In this document: in pieces, positions 16,784 to 25,951 of the stretch | Numbering within the stretch: the first letter of the stretch is position 1 | How the letters are laid out: every line of letters begins with the position of its first letter | NCBI GenBank assembly: GCA_035943635.1 | Contig: DASZBX010000018.1 | Coordinates: forward strand, 1-29,358 | Direction: 5' to 3' | DNA length: 29,358 bases | Source: DASZBX01 sp035943635 | GTDB lineage: Bacteria > Actinomycetota > Actinomycetes > Streptomycetales > Catenulisporaceae | Position numbers and translations under genes: made by a program | Notes under the pieces: model-generated | Databases searched by the model: none | Told to the model about the DNA's origin: nothing | What the model saw: only the letters and a program-made list of their open reading frames with translations

Positions 16784-17446
16784 TTGTCTACAGGATGCGA
16801 GCCCCTCCCCTTGACCACCCCGCCCGGCTCCGCGCCGCCCGCCGCATCCGACCCGGCATCAGCCCTCGCGCCCGCGCCCGCCCGTCCGCTGCGAGCCGAC
16901 GCCCGCCGCAACCGCGCCAAAGTCCTGGAAGCGGCCCGCGAGGTCTTCGCCGCCGAGGGCCTGGCCGTGCCGCTGGACGAGATCGCCCGGCGCGCGGGCG
17001 TCGGCGCGGGCACGGTGTACCGTCACTTCCCCACCAAAGAAGCCCTCTTCGAAGCCGTGGTGGTCGACCGCCTCGAGGCCCTGGCTGCGGACGGTCAGGC
17101 GCGCCTGGCCGCCCCGGACCCCGGCCCGGCGTTCTTCGAGTACTTCACCCGTCTGGTCCTGGACGCCGGCGAGAAGGCCGACCTGGCCGACCTGCTCGCC
17201 AGTTCCGGCGTCGCCCTGCAGGAGTCGACCCTGGCCGCCGGTGCCCGGATGAAGGACGTTCTGCACGCCCTGCTCACCCGCGCGCAGCAATCCGGCGCGG
17301 TACGAGCGGACGTCACGGCCGACGACCTGCACTCGCTCGCCGTCGGCGCCATCGCCGCCGAGCAGCGCAACGTCACCATGGGCAACCCCACCCCGCCCGG
17401 CCACCTGGTCCGGATCATCTGCGACGGCCTGGCCGCGCGGTCGTAG
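16784..17446 (+). CDS. TetR-family transcriptional regulator
   Basis: 220 residues from TTG; another TTG at 16811 is equally plausible, as neither has a clear ribosome site. The first 35 residues are Pro/Ala-rich and likely disordered. DNA-binding domain about 38-90: RRNRAKVLEAAREVFAAEGL, then helix-turn-helix VPLDEIARRAGVGAGTVYRHFPTKEALFEAV. The C-terminal domain with LADLLASSGVALQ and DDLHSLAVGAI matches the SACE_7040-like/TetR_C branch common in actinomycetes. Probably regulates the divergent SnoaL-like gene and itself. Confidence 0.92.
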   Translation: MSTGCEPLPLTTPPGSAPPAASDPASALAPAPARPLRADARRNRAKVLEAAREVFAAEGLAVPLDEIARRAGVGAGTVYRHFPTKEALFEAVVVDRLEALAADGQARLAAPDPGPAFFEYFTRLVLDAGEKADLADLLASSGVALQESTLAAGARMKDVLHALLTRAQQSGAVRADVTADDLHSLAVGAIAAEQRNVTMGNPTPPGHLVRIICDGLAARS

Positions 17447-17524
17447 ATCTGCGCCTACCGGCAGCCCGCTCCTCGTTCTGCGGATCTTCCGTCCGGCGCA
17501 GCCCAGACCGGCCGACCGACGAAC

Positions 17525-17944
17525 TCAGCCCTCAGAATTCTCCGCCTCGATCTCGTCGGCCGGACCGGGCGCATCCACCGACTTGGGATTAGGCTCCTGA
17601 TATCCGGCCCGGGCGAGGGGCGGCGCGTACAGCATGGCGAGCGGCTCGGGCCCGGCGTACCGGCGGCAGGCGCACTGATGCCAGGAGACCTCGGCCGCCG
17701 GCTCCTCGCCGTCCCCGCCGCCACCGCCATTCGCCTCCCGCTTGACCTCCGCATAACACCGGCCGTCGTGCAGGTCGTGATACGCCAGGTGATGCCCGCA
17801 CCCGCACACCGGCTCGGGCCCGTCGGCCAGCCGGGCGCGCTCGTCCCGCCGATCCGTGCCCAGACGCTTGACCCGGTCCCAAGCCCCACCCGCGACCAAC
17901 CCGCCGGCGATGATGATCGCCGCGATGTCCACCCCCGACATCAT
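17525..17944 (-). CDS. Small membrane protein with Cys/His-rich motif, unknown function
   Basis: 139 residues from ATG with AGGAGA 8 bases upstream. One N-terminal membrane helix (about 4-21), then CGCGHHLAYHD (47-57), RCY (62-64) and HQCACRRYAGPEPL (89-102). Five Cys and several His suggest a small zinc-binding module on the cytoplasmic or outer side. The pattern is of the kind seen in conserved hypothetical proteins of actinomycetes, but I cannot name a family. The C-terminal tail is acidic. Converges with the TetR gene. Confidence 0.75.
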   Translation of the reverse strand: MMSGVDIAAIIIAGGLVAGGAWDRVKRLGTDRRDERARLADGPEPVCGCGHHLAYHDLHDGRCYAEVKREANGGGGGDGEEPAAEVSWHQCACRRYAGPEPLAMLYAPPLARAGYQEPNPKSVDAPGPADEIEAENSEG

Positions 17945-18108
17945 GCCTGGCGTCTCCTGACTTCGATTCCCCGACCAGCTGACGGAACTCGACGATAGCC
18001 CGGCCGACCCGCGCCGACAACACCCCGGGAACGAACCGCACCACCCACTCGTCGTGCACCACAGAGGCGGGGTAACGGATCATCGTGAGCAAGGGGGGCG
18101 GGTCGCAC

Positions 18109-18753
18109 GTGCGGGTCATCATCGTGGGGGCCGGGCTGGGCGGACCGTGCCCGGCTCAGGGGCTCGTGAAATCAGGCATCGAAGTCGCCGTCTACGAACG
18201 CGACGCCCGGTCGTCCGCCCGCAGCCAGGGCTACCGTCTCCACATCGACGGACGCGGCGCGCAGGCCCTGCACGAGTGCCTTCCCGCCGACCTCTACGAG
18301 CTGTTCATCGCCACCACCGGGCAGCCGAGCCGCCAACTGACCGTCATGACCAAGTCGCTCAAACCCTTGCACACCCAGCACTTCACAGACCCGAACCCCA
18401 CCGCGGCAGCACCAAAAACCGACTCCCCGAACTCCGTGAACACCTCCGTAGACCGGTCCATCCTGCGCAGAATCCTCTACTGCGGCCTGTCCGACAGCGT
18501 GTCGTTCGACCGGGAATTCGACCGTTATCAGCAGCTTGACGACGGCCGGGTCCGGGCGCATTTCACCGACGGCAGCCAGGACACCTGTGACGTCCTGGTC
18601 GCCGCGGACGGCGTGAGCTCCAGGATCCGAAGCCAGTACCTGCCCCAGGCCCAAGTCCGCGGCACCGGCGAACGCGTCCTCTACGGCCGCACGTCCCTCA
18701 CCGACGATGTCCGAGCCCGCATTCCCCTCCAGCTGAGTCTCGGGTTTGCCTAG
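18109..18753 (+). pseudogene. FAD-dependent monooxygenase, truncated after about 214 residues
   Basis: The start GTG at 18109 has AAGGGG about 11 bases upstream and gives the usual opening VRVIIVGAGLGG; GTG at 18085 is an alternative. The GxGxxG dinucleotide motif and VYERDA are followed by the DG motif LVAADGVSSRIRSQYLP and the GRTSLTDDVRARIP segment. The frame stops with TAG right after LSLGFA, where relatives of about 380-420 residues still have half the protein to go (second FAD motif GDAxH, substrate domain). Downstream, the reading ATDRRSNTTGRISTLLGRLRR up to a stop near 18831 may be the old C-terminus. Most likely inactive, through a deletion with frameshift. Confidence 0.6.
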
Positions 18754-18836
18754 CCGCCTCGGCCACCGACCGCCGCTCGAACACCACCGGCCGAATCAGC
18801 ACCCTCCTCGGCCGCTTGCGCCGCAACCACTGACCC

Positions 18837-19778
18837 TCAGACCTCAGATTCCGCAACCACCTCCGACGCCGCCCCCGCAAACCCCCGGTCCACGATCGCC
18901 TTCCGCAACGCCGACAACAGCTCCGGCTGACTCGACCCACGCCGCACCGCCGCCGCGATCCGGCGATGCGGCGGATTCTCCTCGATCCGCAGCGCCCGCA
19001 CCGAATCCGGCAGTCGCAACGGCAACCCCAACTCGGGTATCACCGTCACCCCCAATCCGGCCTCGACCATACTCACCGACGCCGAAAAGTCGGTCGTGTA
19101 ATGATCCGCGCGCGGCTGGAATCCGGCCGCAGCGCACGCCCCCGCGACGATCTCATGGCACGAAGTCCACGTCCGCGACAGCACCCACGGCTCCTCGGCC
19201 AGATCCGCCAACCGGCCCACCACCCCGGCCGCCGCGAGCGGGTGGTCCGCCGGAACCACCGCCTGGTACCGGTCGTCGAGCAACGGTTCCAGATGAAGCC
19301 GACGGTCGGCCAGCAGCGGCCGGTTGGGCGCGATCATCACCACGGCCAGGTCCACGTCCCGGTCCAGCAGCAGCGCGATCGACTCCTCGGACTCCGCCTC
19401 CTCGATCTCCACCCGCCACCCTGCCTCGTCCCGGCCCAGCATCGCCACCGTGGCCGCGACGAACCCGGAGATGGCGGTAGAGAAGGACGCGATCCGCATC
19501 CGCGCGACGGCGCCCTGCCGGAACTCGCGTAGGTCCGACTCCACGTGCTCGTACCGTTCCATGATCGCGTCGGCGTGGTCGAGCAGGATCTTCGCCGGCT
19601 GGGTCAGCAGGACCCGGCGGCCGTGCGGTTCCAGCAGAGTGCAGCCGGTGCTCTTGGCCAGCGCAGTCAGCTGCTGCGAGACCGCCGAGGGGGTCAGGTG
19701 CAACGCGCTCGCGGCGGCGGTCACCGTCCCGTGGTCGGCCAGCGCCCGGAGCGTCTTGAGATGCCGCGGATCGATCAT
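18837..19778 (-). CDS. LysR-family transcriptional regulator
   Basis: 313 residues from ATG with AGGGG 7 bases upstream; a GTG at 19793 overlaps that site and is rejected. Winged HTH 1-60 (MIDPRHLKTLRALADHGTVTAAASALHLTPSAVSQQLTAL), followed by a periplasmic-binding-like effector domain with the typical FSTAISGFVAATVA and MVEAGLGVTVIPELGL stretches. Divergent from the EamA exporter gene with a gap of 72 bp, the classical layout in which LysR activates its neighbour in response to the exported or related metabolite. Effector unknown. Confidence 0.93.
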   Translation of the reverse strand: MIDPRHLKTLRALADHGTVTAAASALHLTPSAVSQQLTALAKSTGCTLLEPHGRRVLLTQPAKILLDHADAIMERYEHVESDLREFRQGAVARMRIASFSTAISGFVAATVAMLGRDEAGWRVEIEEAESEESIALLLDRDVDLAVVMIAPNRPLLADRRLHLEPLLDDRYQAVVPADHPLAAAGVVGRLADLAEEPWVLSRTWTSCHEIVAGACAAAGFQPRADHYTTDFSASVSMVEAGLGVTVIPELGLPLRLPDSVRALRIEENPPHRRIAAAVRRGSSQPELLSALRKAIVDRGFAGAASEVVAESEV

Positions 19779-19850
19779 TAAGCACCCCTGCACGTTATCG
19801 CTAAGAACTATTCGATGGACCTTAACAGTCTAGGCGGATTAGCTGGACGC
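19779..19850. promoter_or_regulatory. Divergent LysR/EamA control region
   Basis: This 72-bp gap must hold both promoters. It contains ATCG (19797-19800) and CGAT (19813-19816) as short inverted arms around 12 bp, of the spacing seen in LysR boxes (T-N11-A). The symmetry is weak and the assignment is by position. Confidence 0.35.
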
Positions 19851-20813
19851 ATGGCAACCCGTACCGTGCTCCCCCGTCGCGACCTCACCCTGCTGCTGCT
19901 CGTCATCGTGACCTGGGGGGTGAACTTCGCCGTCCTGGACGTGGGACTGAACGGCTTCCCGCCGCTGCTCTTCGCCGCGCTGCGCTTCGCCCTGGTCGGC
20001 TCGTGCGCCCTGGTCGTGCCCCGGCCGAAGGTCAAGGCACGCTGGGTGCTCGCGGTCGGCACGTTCACCATCCTGGGCCAGTACTCGCTGCTGTACCTGG
20101 CGATGGCGGCCGGGATGCCCTCGGGCCTGGCCTCGCTGCTCTCCCAGGCCCAGGCCATGTTCACCATCCTGTTCGCCGCGATCGCCCTGCGCGAGCGGCC
20201 GGGCCTGCGGCAGCTGTCCGGGATGGCGGTCGGCGCCGGCGGCCTGGCCCTGGTCGGGCTGGCCATCGGCGGCTCGGTCCGGCTGGTCGCGCTGCTCCTG
20301 ATGCTCGGCTCCGCGGCCACCTGGGCGGCCGGGAACGTCAGCACCCGGTTCGCCAAGCCGGACAACGGCCTGCGGATGGTCGTGTGGTCCTCGCTGGTCG
20401 CGCCGCTGCCGCTGCTCGCGCTGTCCCTGACCACCGAGGGCGTGAGCCGTGACGCGCACGCCCTGGCCCACGCGAGCATCGGCTCATGGGTGGCGCTGGC
20501 CTACACGGTCGGCTTCTCCACCCTCATGGCCATGACCATCTACACCATGCTGCTCGGCAAGTACCCGGCCGACCGGATCGTCCCGTTCAACCTGGCCATA
20601 CCGGTGGTCGGCCTGGTCGCCGGGTACCTGTTCATGGGCGAGTCGGTCACCGCGATGACGATGCTCGGCGCCGCCGTCGTGCTGGTCGGGCTGGCGCTCG
20701 TGGTCGTCAAGCCGCGCGACCCGCGCGCTTCGGCCCGGGCTTCGACCCCGCGGCCGGATCCGCCGTGGACCTGGTCGGCGATCCCGGGCAGCTGCAACAC
20801 TTCCGGCGACTGA
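19851..20813 (+). CDS. EamA/DMT-family exporter
   Basis: 320 residues from ATG at 19851; an in-frame ATG at 19815 lies closer to the LysR start and has no better ribosome site. Ten predicted membrane helices in two EamA repeats, starting LLLLVIVTWGVNFAVLDVGL and ending with AVVLVGLALVVVKPR. Family members export amino acids, nucleosides or drugs by exchange with protons. The last 30 residues (PRASARASTPRPDPPWTWS and on) do not look like a normal tail, see the overlapping frame 20741-20869. Likely controlled by the divergent LysR. Confidence 0.88.
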   Translation: MATRTVLPRRDLTLLLLVIVTWGVNFAVLDVGLNGFPPLLFAALRFALVGSCALVVPRPKVKARWVLAVGTFTILGQYSLLYLAMAAGMPSGLASLLSQAQAMFTILFAAIALRERPGLRQLSGMAVGAGGLALVGLAIGGSVRLVALLLMLGSAATWAAGNVSTRFAKPDNGLRMVVWSSLVAPLPLLALSLTTEGVSRDAHALAHASIGSWVALAYTVGFSTLMAMTIYTMLLGKYPADRIVPFNLAIPVVGLVAGYLFMGESVTAMTMLGAAVVLVGLALVVVKPRDPRASARASTPRPDPPWTWSAIPGSCNTSGD

Positions 20814-20869
20814 GCGGCGCCTTCGCCGAAGCCGTCGGCAAGCCCGAATCAGCCCTGGATCAACTCTGA
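20741..20869 (+). pseudogene. Possible 3' end of another gene overlapping the EamA tail
   Basis: In a second frame the bases 20741-20869 read FDPAAGSAVDLVGDPGQLQ then HFRRLSGAFAEAVGKPESALDQL and stop. This looks more like real protein than the EamA tail in the same bases and resembles the end of Scr1/DUF5753 HTH regulators (a strand, then FxxLxxxAxxPxxS). No start or N-terminal part is present. It may be a leftover, or the two frames may be one gene with a frameshift. Confidence 0.25.
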
Positions 20870-20870
20870 C

Positions 20871-22139
20871 TCAGACCTCTGCAGCATCTTCGACCGCGAG
20901 GTCAGGGGCCACCACGACCACGCTCCCGTCCGCACGCCGCCGCACCGAGCGCACGCCCGGCAGTGCGGCCATCACCATGAGCGGGCCGGCGGTCAGCACC
21001 GCGGCGATCAGCAGCGTCGTGCGCACCCCGAGCGCCTGCGCCATCGGCGCCGCGGCGGCATATCCGGCCGGGGTGGCGATCAGGGAGACCGTCCAGTCCA
21101 GCGACGTGATCCGGGCCAGGATCTCCCGGGGGAACAGTTGCTGCTGCGCGGCCGACCAGATCTCATTGGTCAGCGAGATCTGTCCGAAGGCCACCGCGAG
21201 CCCGATGCCGATGTAGGGCACCGGGACCACGAAAGCGGTCAGCACCACGGGAATCGCGCCGATCACCGACAGCAGGTCGCTGACCGCCATCGGCCGCCGC
21301 GGCCGGTAGCGCAACGCGAGCACCCCGCCCACGATGGACCCGACCGAGCCGCACACCATGATCGCCGCCCAACTCGTGGCCCCGCCGTGGCCCTCCTGCA
21401 TCACCACCGGCCCGAGCACGAAGAAGCACGCCAGAGCAAAGTTCGCGCTCCCGTACGCGAGCAGGTTCGCCAGATACCAGCGCCGCGCCGCCAACGCGCG
21501 CCAGCCGCCGACCAGATCGGCCCGGAAACGCCCCGGCACCGCCTTCGGATGCGCGGTCACCTGCACCCGGGCGATCATCGTGAAACTCACCACGAAACTG
21601 ACCGCGTCGATCAGGATCGCGATGCCGGGACTGGAGATCGCCAGCAGCGCCCCGGCCGCGGCCGGTCCCAGCACGGACGCGCTGCTGTTGCTCAGCCCGA
21701 GCATCGCGTTCGCCGGCTGCAGTCGTTCGGTGCCGACCAGGTCGGGCACCAGCGCGCTGGCTGCTGGGACGAAGAAGGCCCAGGCCATCCCGGCGATCGT
21801 GTAGACGAGCGCGAACTGCCAGACCGCCGCGTGGTGTGTGAAGACCATGACTGCGAGCAGTCCGTAGCACACGGCCTGGATCGCGTCGGTGGCCATCAGC
21901 ACCAGGCGGCGCGGCAACCGGTCCGACCACACCCCGCCGACCGGGAGCATCAGCACCTGGCCGACGGATCCGCAGGTGAGCACTTCGCCGACGTTCGCCG
22001 CGGTGCCGCCGGCGCGCAGGATGGCGAAGACCACGGTGACCGGGATCAGGGCGTCGCCGACCGCTGAGACGGTGCGCGCGGTCCAGAGCAGGCGGTAGGG
22101 CCGTTCCCGAAGCGGGCTGAGCGAATCGGGCAGGCGCAC
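20871..22139 (-). CDS. MFS exporter (MFS_3/EntS-like)
   Basis: 422 residues from GTG, GGAGA 10-16 bases upstream. About twelve membrane helices; WTARTVSAVGDALIPVTVVFAIL opens helix 1, and VGGVWSDRLPRRLVLM is the conserved loop 2-3 motif (GxxxDRxxRR). TransmembRane layout and VPAASALVPDLVGTERLQPANAM match the family of the enterobactin exporter EntS and many antibiotic-efflux relatives in actinomycetes. Likely exports a small hydrophobic or siderophore-like compound using the proton gradient. Converges with the EamA gene. Confidence 0.92.
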   Translation of the reverse strand: MRLPDSLSPLRERPYRLLWTARTVSAVGDALIPVTVVFAILRAGGTAANVGEVLTCGSVGQVLMLPVGGVWSDRLPRRLVLMATDAIQAVCYGLLAVMVFTHHAAVWQFALVYTIAGMAWAFFVPAASALVPDLVGTERLQPANAMLGLSNSSASVLGPAAAGALLAISSPGIAILIDAVSFVVSFTMIARVQVTAHPKAVPGRFRADLVGGWRALAARRWYLANLLAYGSANFALACFFVLGPVVMQEGHGGATSWAAIMVCGSVGSIVGGVLALRYRPRRPMAVSDLLSVIGAIPVVLTAFVVPVPYIGIGLAVAFGQISLTNEIWSAAQQQLFPREILARITSLDWTVSLIATPAGYAAAAPMAQALGVRTTLLIAAVLTAGPLMVMAALPGVRSVRRRADGSVVVVAPDLAVEDAAEV

Positions 22140-22223
22140 CGGGTTCTCCGTCTCTCCTCGACGCGGCCCGCCGCCGCGCGGACCCGGACCCGGACCCGCG
22201 GACGGACGGGCACCGTAATCAGA

Positions 22224-22252
22224 ACCCTAATACGCGGCGCCCGGTGCGCCAA
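22224..22252 (-). promoter_or_regulatory. Candidate promoter of the MFS exporter gene
   Basis: On the minus strand TTGGCG (22247-22252) is followed after 17 bp by TAGGGT (22224-22229), a -10 type often used by actinomycete housekeeping sigma factors. Transcription would begin about 78 bp upstream of the GTG. Confidence 0.35.
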
Positions 22253-22270
22253 CCCGGTTTCGCGGTGGGC

Positions 22271-22804
22271 CTACCCGGCCGCGCGGGCCAGGACCGCTTC
22301 GCGCAGCCCGGCGACGTCCACGTCCAGCGCGTTCAGGACACTGATTCCCCTGCTCTCGGTCACGGCCAGCAGTCCCAGCAGCAGGTGCTCGGTGTCCGGG
22401 CCCGGCCGGCCCAGGGCCTGCGCCTCGGCCAGGCTCAGTTCCAGCGACTTCTTCGCGTGCGCGGTGTACGCCGGGCGCGGGTAGACGAACGCGCCGGACC
22501 CGAACGAGGCGTCGGCCTCGCGCTGGATCGCGGCCACGTCGATCCCGATCGAGGACAGGGCCTGCTTGGCCGAGTCGCCCCCGGTGGCCGGGATCCCGGC
22601 CTCGGCCAGCTGCCGGACCGTCTCGTCCCGCAGCCGGCCGAGCTCCACGCCGCGTTCGCGCAGCACCTCGCCCGCCGTGCCGGCCGTCGCGGCCAGCCCG
22701 ATCAGCTGGTGCTCGGTGCCGATGAAGTCGTGGCCCAGGGCCAGCGCGGCGTCCTGGGACGCGACCACGGCCCGCTTGGCCAGTTCGGTGAACAGGTCGA
22801 ACAT
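22271..22804 (-). CDS. Stand-alone Clp N-domain protein (two Clp_N repeats, no ATPase)
   Basis: 177 residues. The start is the ATG at 22804, 7 bases after AAGGAGG; another ATG 6 bp upstream overlaps the stop of the preceding gene as ATGA but sits too close to the ribosome site. Two Clp_N helical repeats: MFDLFTELAKRAVVASQDAALALGHDFIGTEHQLIGL (1-37) with its second half to about 70, and AYTAHAKKSLELSLAEAQALGRPGPDTEHLLLGLL (from about 105). These repeats serve ClpC/ClpB for substrate and adaptor binding. Here no ATPase follows, so the protein may be an adaptor, a decoy or a partner of ClpC. It follows the small HTH gene with a 2-bp gap, one operon. Confidence 0.88.
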   Translation of the reverse strand: MFDLFTELAKRAVVASQDAALALGHDFIGTEHQLIGLAATAGTAGEVLRERGVELGRLRDETVRQLAEAGIPATGGDSAKQALSSIGIDVAAIQREADASFGSGAFVYPRPAYTAHAKKSLELSLAEAQALGRPGPDTEHLLLGLLAVTESRGISVLNALDVDVAGLREAVLARAAG

Positions 22805-22806
22805 CG

Positions 22807-23049
22807 TCATTCCTCCTTGCCGACGGCTTTGCGCCGGGATGCGTGCTTTTCGTGTACTGACTGTCGGCTGACCTGCAGCGCGGTCGCGATGCTCTGCCAG
22901 GTCCAGCCCTGGTCGCGCGCGTTGTCCACGTGCAGCCGCTCCAGTTCCTCCAGCAGCCGGCGCAGCGCGACGACCGCTTCCAGGCCCACCGCGGGGTCCT
23001 TGTTCGTGACTTGGCCGGCCAGCGAGGCCGGTGTTTCCTCAGTCGGCAT
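22807..23049 (-). CDS. Small HTH regulator paired with the Clp_N protein
   Basis: 80 residues from ATG at 23049. Helices ALRRLLEELERLHVDNARDQ lead into a helix-turn-helix, GWTWQSIATALQVSRQSVHEKHA (48-70), with a basic tail. Such small HTH proteins often accompany Clp_N genes in actinomycetes; I know of no established function. The ATG sits at the edge of a perfect 24-bp palindrome and the transcript may be leaderless, as -35 TTGACA and -10 TATCCT place the start point on the ATG. This predicts autoregulation. The frame is open up to 23073, but the palindrome lies there and no ribosome site favours an earlier start. Confidence 0.85.
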   Translation of the reverse strand: MPTEETPASLAGQVTNKDPAVGLEAVVALRRLLEELERLHVDNARDQGWTWQSIATALQVSRQSVHEKHASRRKAVGKEE

Positions 23050-23095
23050 GCTGTCAGGATATCCTGACAGCAATTCCTGTCAAGGAAACCTGACA
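23049..23095 (-). promoter_or_regulatory. Promoter with two operator copies in front of the HTH-Clp_N operon
   Basis: A perfect 24-bp palindrome (23049-23072) contains TGTC-AGGATATCCT-GACA (23052-23069). A second copy TGTC-AAGGAAACCT-GACA lies at 23078-23095, 26 bp away. On the minus strand the -35 TTGACA (23078-23083) and -10 TATCCT (23056-23061) are spaced by 16 bp, each inside one operator copy. A bound regulator would cover the whole promoter. Confidence 0.7.
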
Positions 23096-23191
23096 CCGGC
23101 TCCGGCCGCAGTCGGCCGCCTTTCTTCGCGATTCCCCTTGAAGTCCGGCCCCGACGCAATACGCTGTTAACCGGGGAGACACCTCAGCACC

Positions 23192-23209
23192 TGTCGACGG
23201 AACCTGACA
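23192..23209. promoter_or_regulatory. Third TGTC-N10-GACA operator copy, in front of the plus-strand gene
   Basis: TGTC-GACGGAACCT-GACA matches the site at 23078-23095 in 15 of 18 positions, and shares the CCTGACA half with both other copies. It lies 36 bp before the ATG at 23245, which ties the unknown 200-residue gene to the same regulator. Confidence 0.55.
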
Positions 23210-23244
23210 TCCCGGATGCGCCCACACCACGACCGAGGAGCCCG

Positions 23245-23847
23245 ATGTCATACCTGGACAACGTATTCAGCTGGGCGGCGACACGTTACGAGAAAGGCCT
23301 CAAGGCCGATCTTTACGCGTTGCTCACAGCCGGCGACCAGCCCGTTCCGGCTGCCGCAGGCTACGGCACCGGCAACGGGACCCTGCAGTACGTCCCCGAG
23401 GAGGCGCAACCGGCCGGCCTCGGCGGTACGAAACAGACCGCTTACTTCGAGGGGGTCATGTCGATGACCCTGGCCGCCGACGGCACGACGCACCCCCTGC
23501 GGGTGCGGATCCAGCCGCCGGGCGCGCCCGCGAACACCCCCGACCGGCCCGCCGCGCCGCCCGCCCACCGCGGCCCGGGCCACTACACCCTGTCCATCCA
23601 CGCCGATCCGCCCGGCCCGCCCGTGCTCACCGCCGAGGGCAGCCCCGGCGGCACCGATCCGGGCCCGGTCCCGGCCGGCCCGCCCGACGGCTCCCCCGAC
23701 CACGGCGGCCCCGCGCCGTACGGAACCCTCACCATCCTCGGCTCCGGCAGCGGCCGCACCCGCCAGCCCGGCGCCGACGGCTCAGCCCACGACGACGCCC
23801 TGGCCGTCACGCTCCGCCTGAGCCCCTCCGCGCCCATGTTCGGCTGA
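23245..23847 (+). CDS. Unrecognised protein divergent from the HTH-Clp_N operon
   Basis: 200 residues from ATG with GAGGAG 4 bases upstream. No family recognised. Residues 1-100 look folded (SYLDNVFSWAATRYEKGLKADLYALL, helical, then a beta segment around KQTAYFEGVMSMTLA and HPLRVRIQPPG). The middle (about 90-160) is rich in Pro and Gly and the end is beta-like (YGTLTILGSGSG, then LAVTLRLSPS). No signal peptide or membrane helix. An operator copy 36 bp upstream of its start links it with the HTH-Clp_N pair, so it could be a substrate or partner of that system. Confidence 0.75.
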   Translation: MSYLDNVFSWAATRYEKGLKADLYALLTAGDQPVPAAAGYGTGNGTLQYVPEEAQPAGLGGTKQTAYFEGVMSMTLAADGTTHPLRVRIQPPGAPANTPDRPAAPPAHRGPGHYTLSIHADPPGPPVLTAEGSPGGTDPGPVPAGPPDGSPDHGGPAPYGTLTILGSGSGRTRQPGADGSAHDDALAVTLRLSPSAPMFG

Positions 23848-23858
23848 GCACGCAGAAA

Positions 23859-23916
23859 ATCCCGCCCGCTCCGGGCCGCGGCTCTTTGTCGAACCGCGAC
23901 CCGGAGCAGGCGGGAT
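23859..23916 (-). terminator. Strong intrinsic terminator of the aldehyde dehydrogenase-DUF779 transcript
   Basis: A 23-bp stem joins 23859-23881 and 23894-23916 around a 12-nt loop. The two mismatches (23867/23908 and 23876/23899) are C-A on the plus strand but G-U wobble pairs in minus-strand RNA, and on the minus strand the stem is followed by UUUU. It thus acts best on the minus-strand transcript, ending 34 nt after the DUF779 stop; it may also stop the converging plus-strand gene. Confidence 0.85.
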
Positions 23917-23950
23917 CTCCTTACCCGGCAACCGTTTCCGGCCGCCGCGC

Positions 23951-24364
23951 CTACACCCGGTCGAGAACGGCGATCTCCTCCGGGGTGAGCACCCGGGAGC
24001 GGATCAGGAACCGCATTCCCTCGGGCGCCTCCAGCGAGAAGCCGCCGCCGCGGCCCGGCACCACGTCCACGGTCAGGTGGGTGTGCCGCCAGGTCTCGAA
24101 CTGCGCCGTGGACATCCAGAACGTGACCGGTTCCGGCACGCCGTCGATCTGCAACGCGGCCAACTGGATGTCGGACGAACCGGTACGGAACTCGCCTTCG
24201 ACGTAACACATCGGCGAACTGCCGTCGCAACAGCCGCCGGACTGATGGAACATCAGCGGCCCGTTGGCCTTGTACAGGGTCCGCAGCAGGTCGGCGGCCG
24301 CGTCGGTGACGTCTACTCTGGACACTTCGGGTACGCTCCCACTCCCGCTCTCGTTCCCGCTCAT
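23951..24364 (-). CDS. DUF779 protein, partner of aldehyde dehydrogenase
   Basis: 137 residues from ATG, three bases after the dehydrogenase stop and without its own clear ribosome site, so translation is likely coupled. The family hallmark is FHQSGGCCDGSSPMC (39-53), with three Cys that could bind a metal; WRHTHLTVDVVPGRGGGFSLE is the second conserved stretch. DUF779 genes commonly follow NAD-dependent acetaldehyde dehydrogenases of this type. The function is not established; an assembly or activity partner is inferred. Confidence 0.9.
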   Translation of the reverse strand: MSGNESGSGSVPEVSRVDVTDAAADLLRTLYKANGPLMFHQSGGCCDGSSPMCYVEGEFRTGSSDIQLAALQIDGVPEPVTFWMSTAQFETWRHTHLTVDVVPGRGGGFSLEAPEGMRFLIRSRVLTPEEIAVLDRV

Positions 24365-24367
24365 GGT

Positions 24368-25891
<1,524 letters not shown>

Positions 25892-25912
25892 GGAAGTGAC
25901 CTCCATCGTCTG

Positions 25913-25938
25913 CCAGCCGTCCCTCGTTGGACGGCTGG
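25913..25938 (-). promoter_or_regulatory. Perfect hairpin between GAF regulator and aldehyde dehydrogenase
   Basis: CCAGCCGTCC (25913-25922) pairs in all 10 positions with GGACGGCTGG (25929-25938) around a 6-nt loop. It occupies the 60-bp gap between the regulator stop and the dehydrogenase start. No U-tract follows. It can be the regulator's terminator or an operator for the regulator in front of the dehydrogenase. Confidence 0.6.
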
Positions 25939-25951
25939 TGGTGACGCGACG

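Noticed and set aside
22180..22197. (GGACCC)3 short array
   Set aside because: Only three copies in very GC-rich DNA; low information and no symmetry with nearby features.
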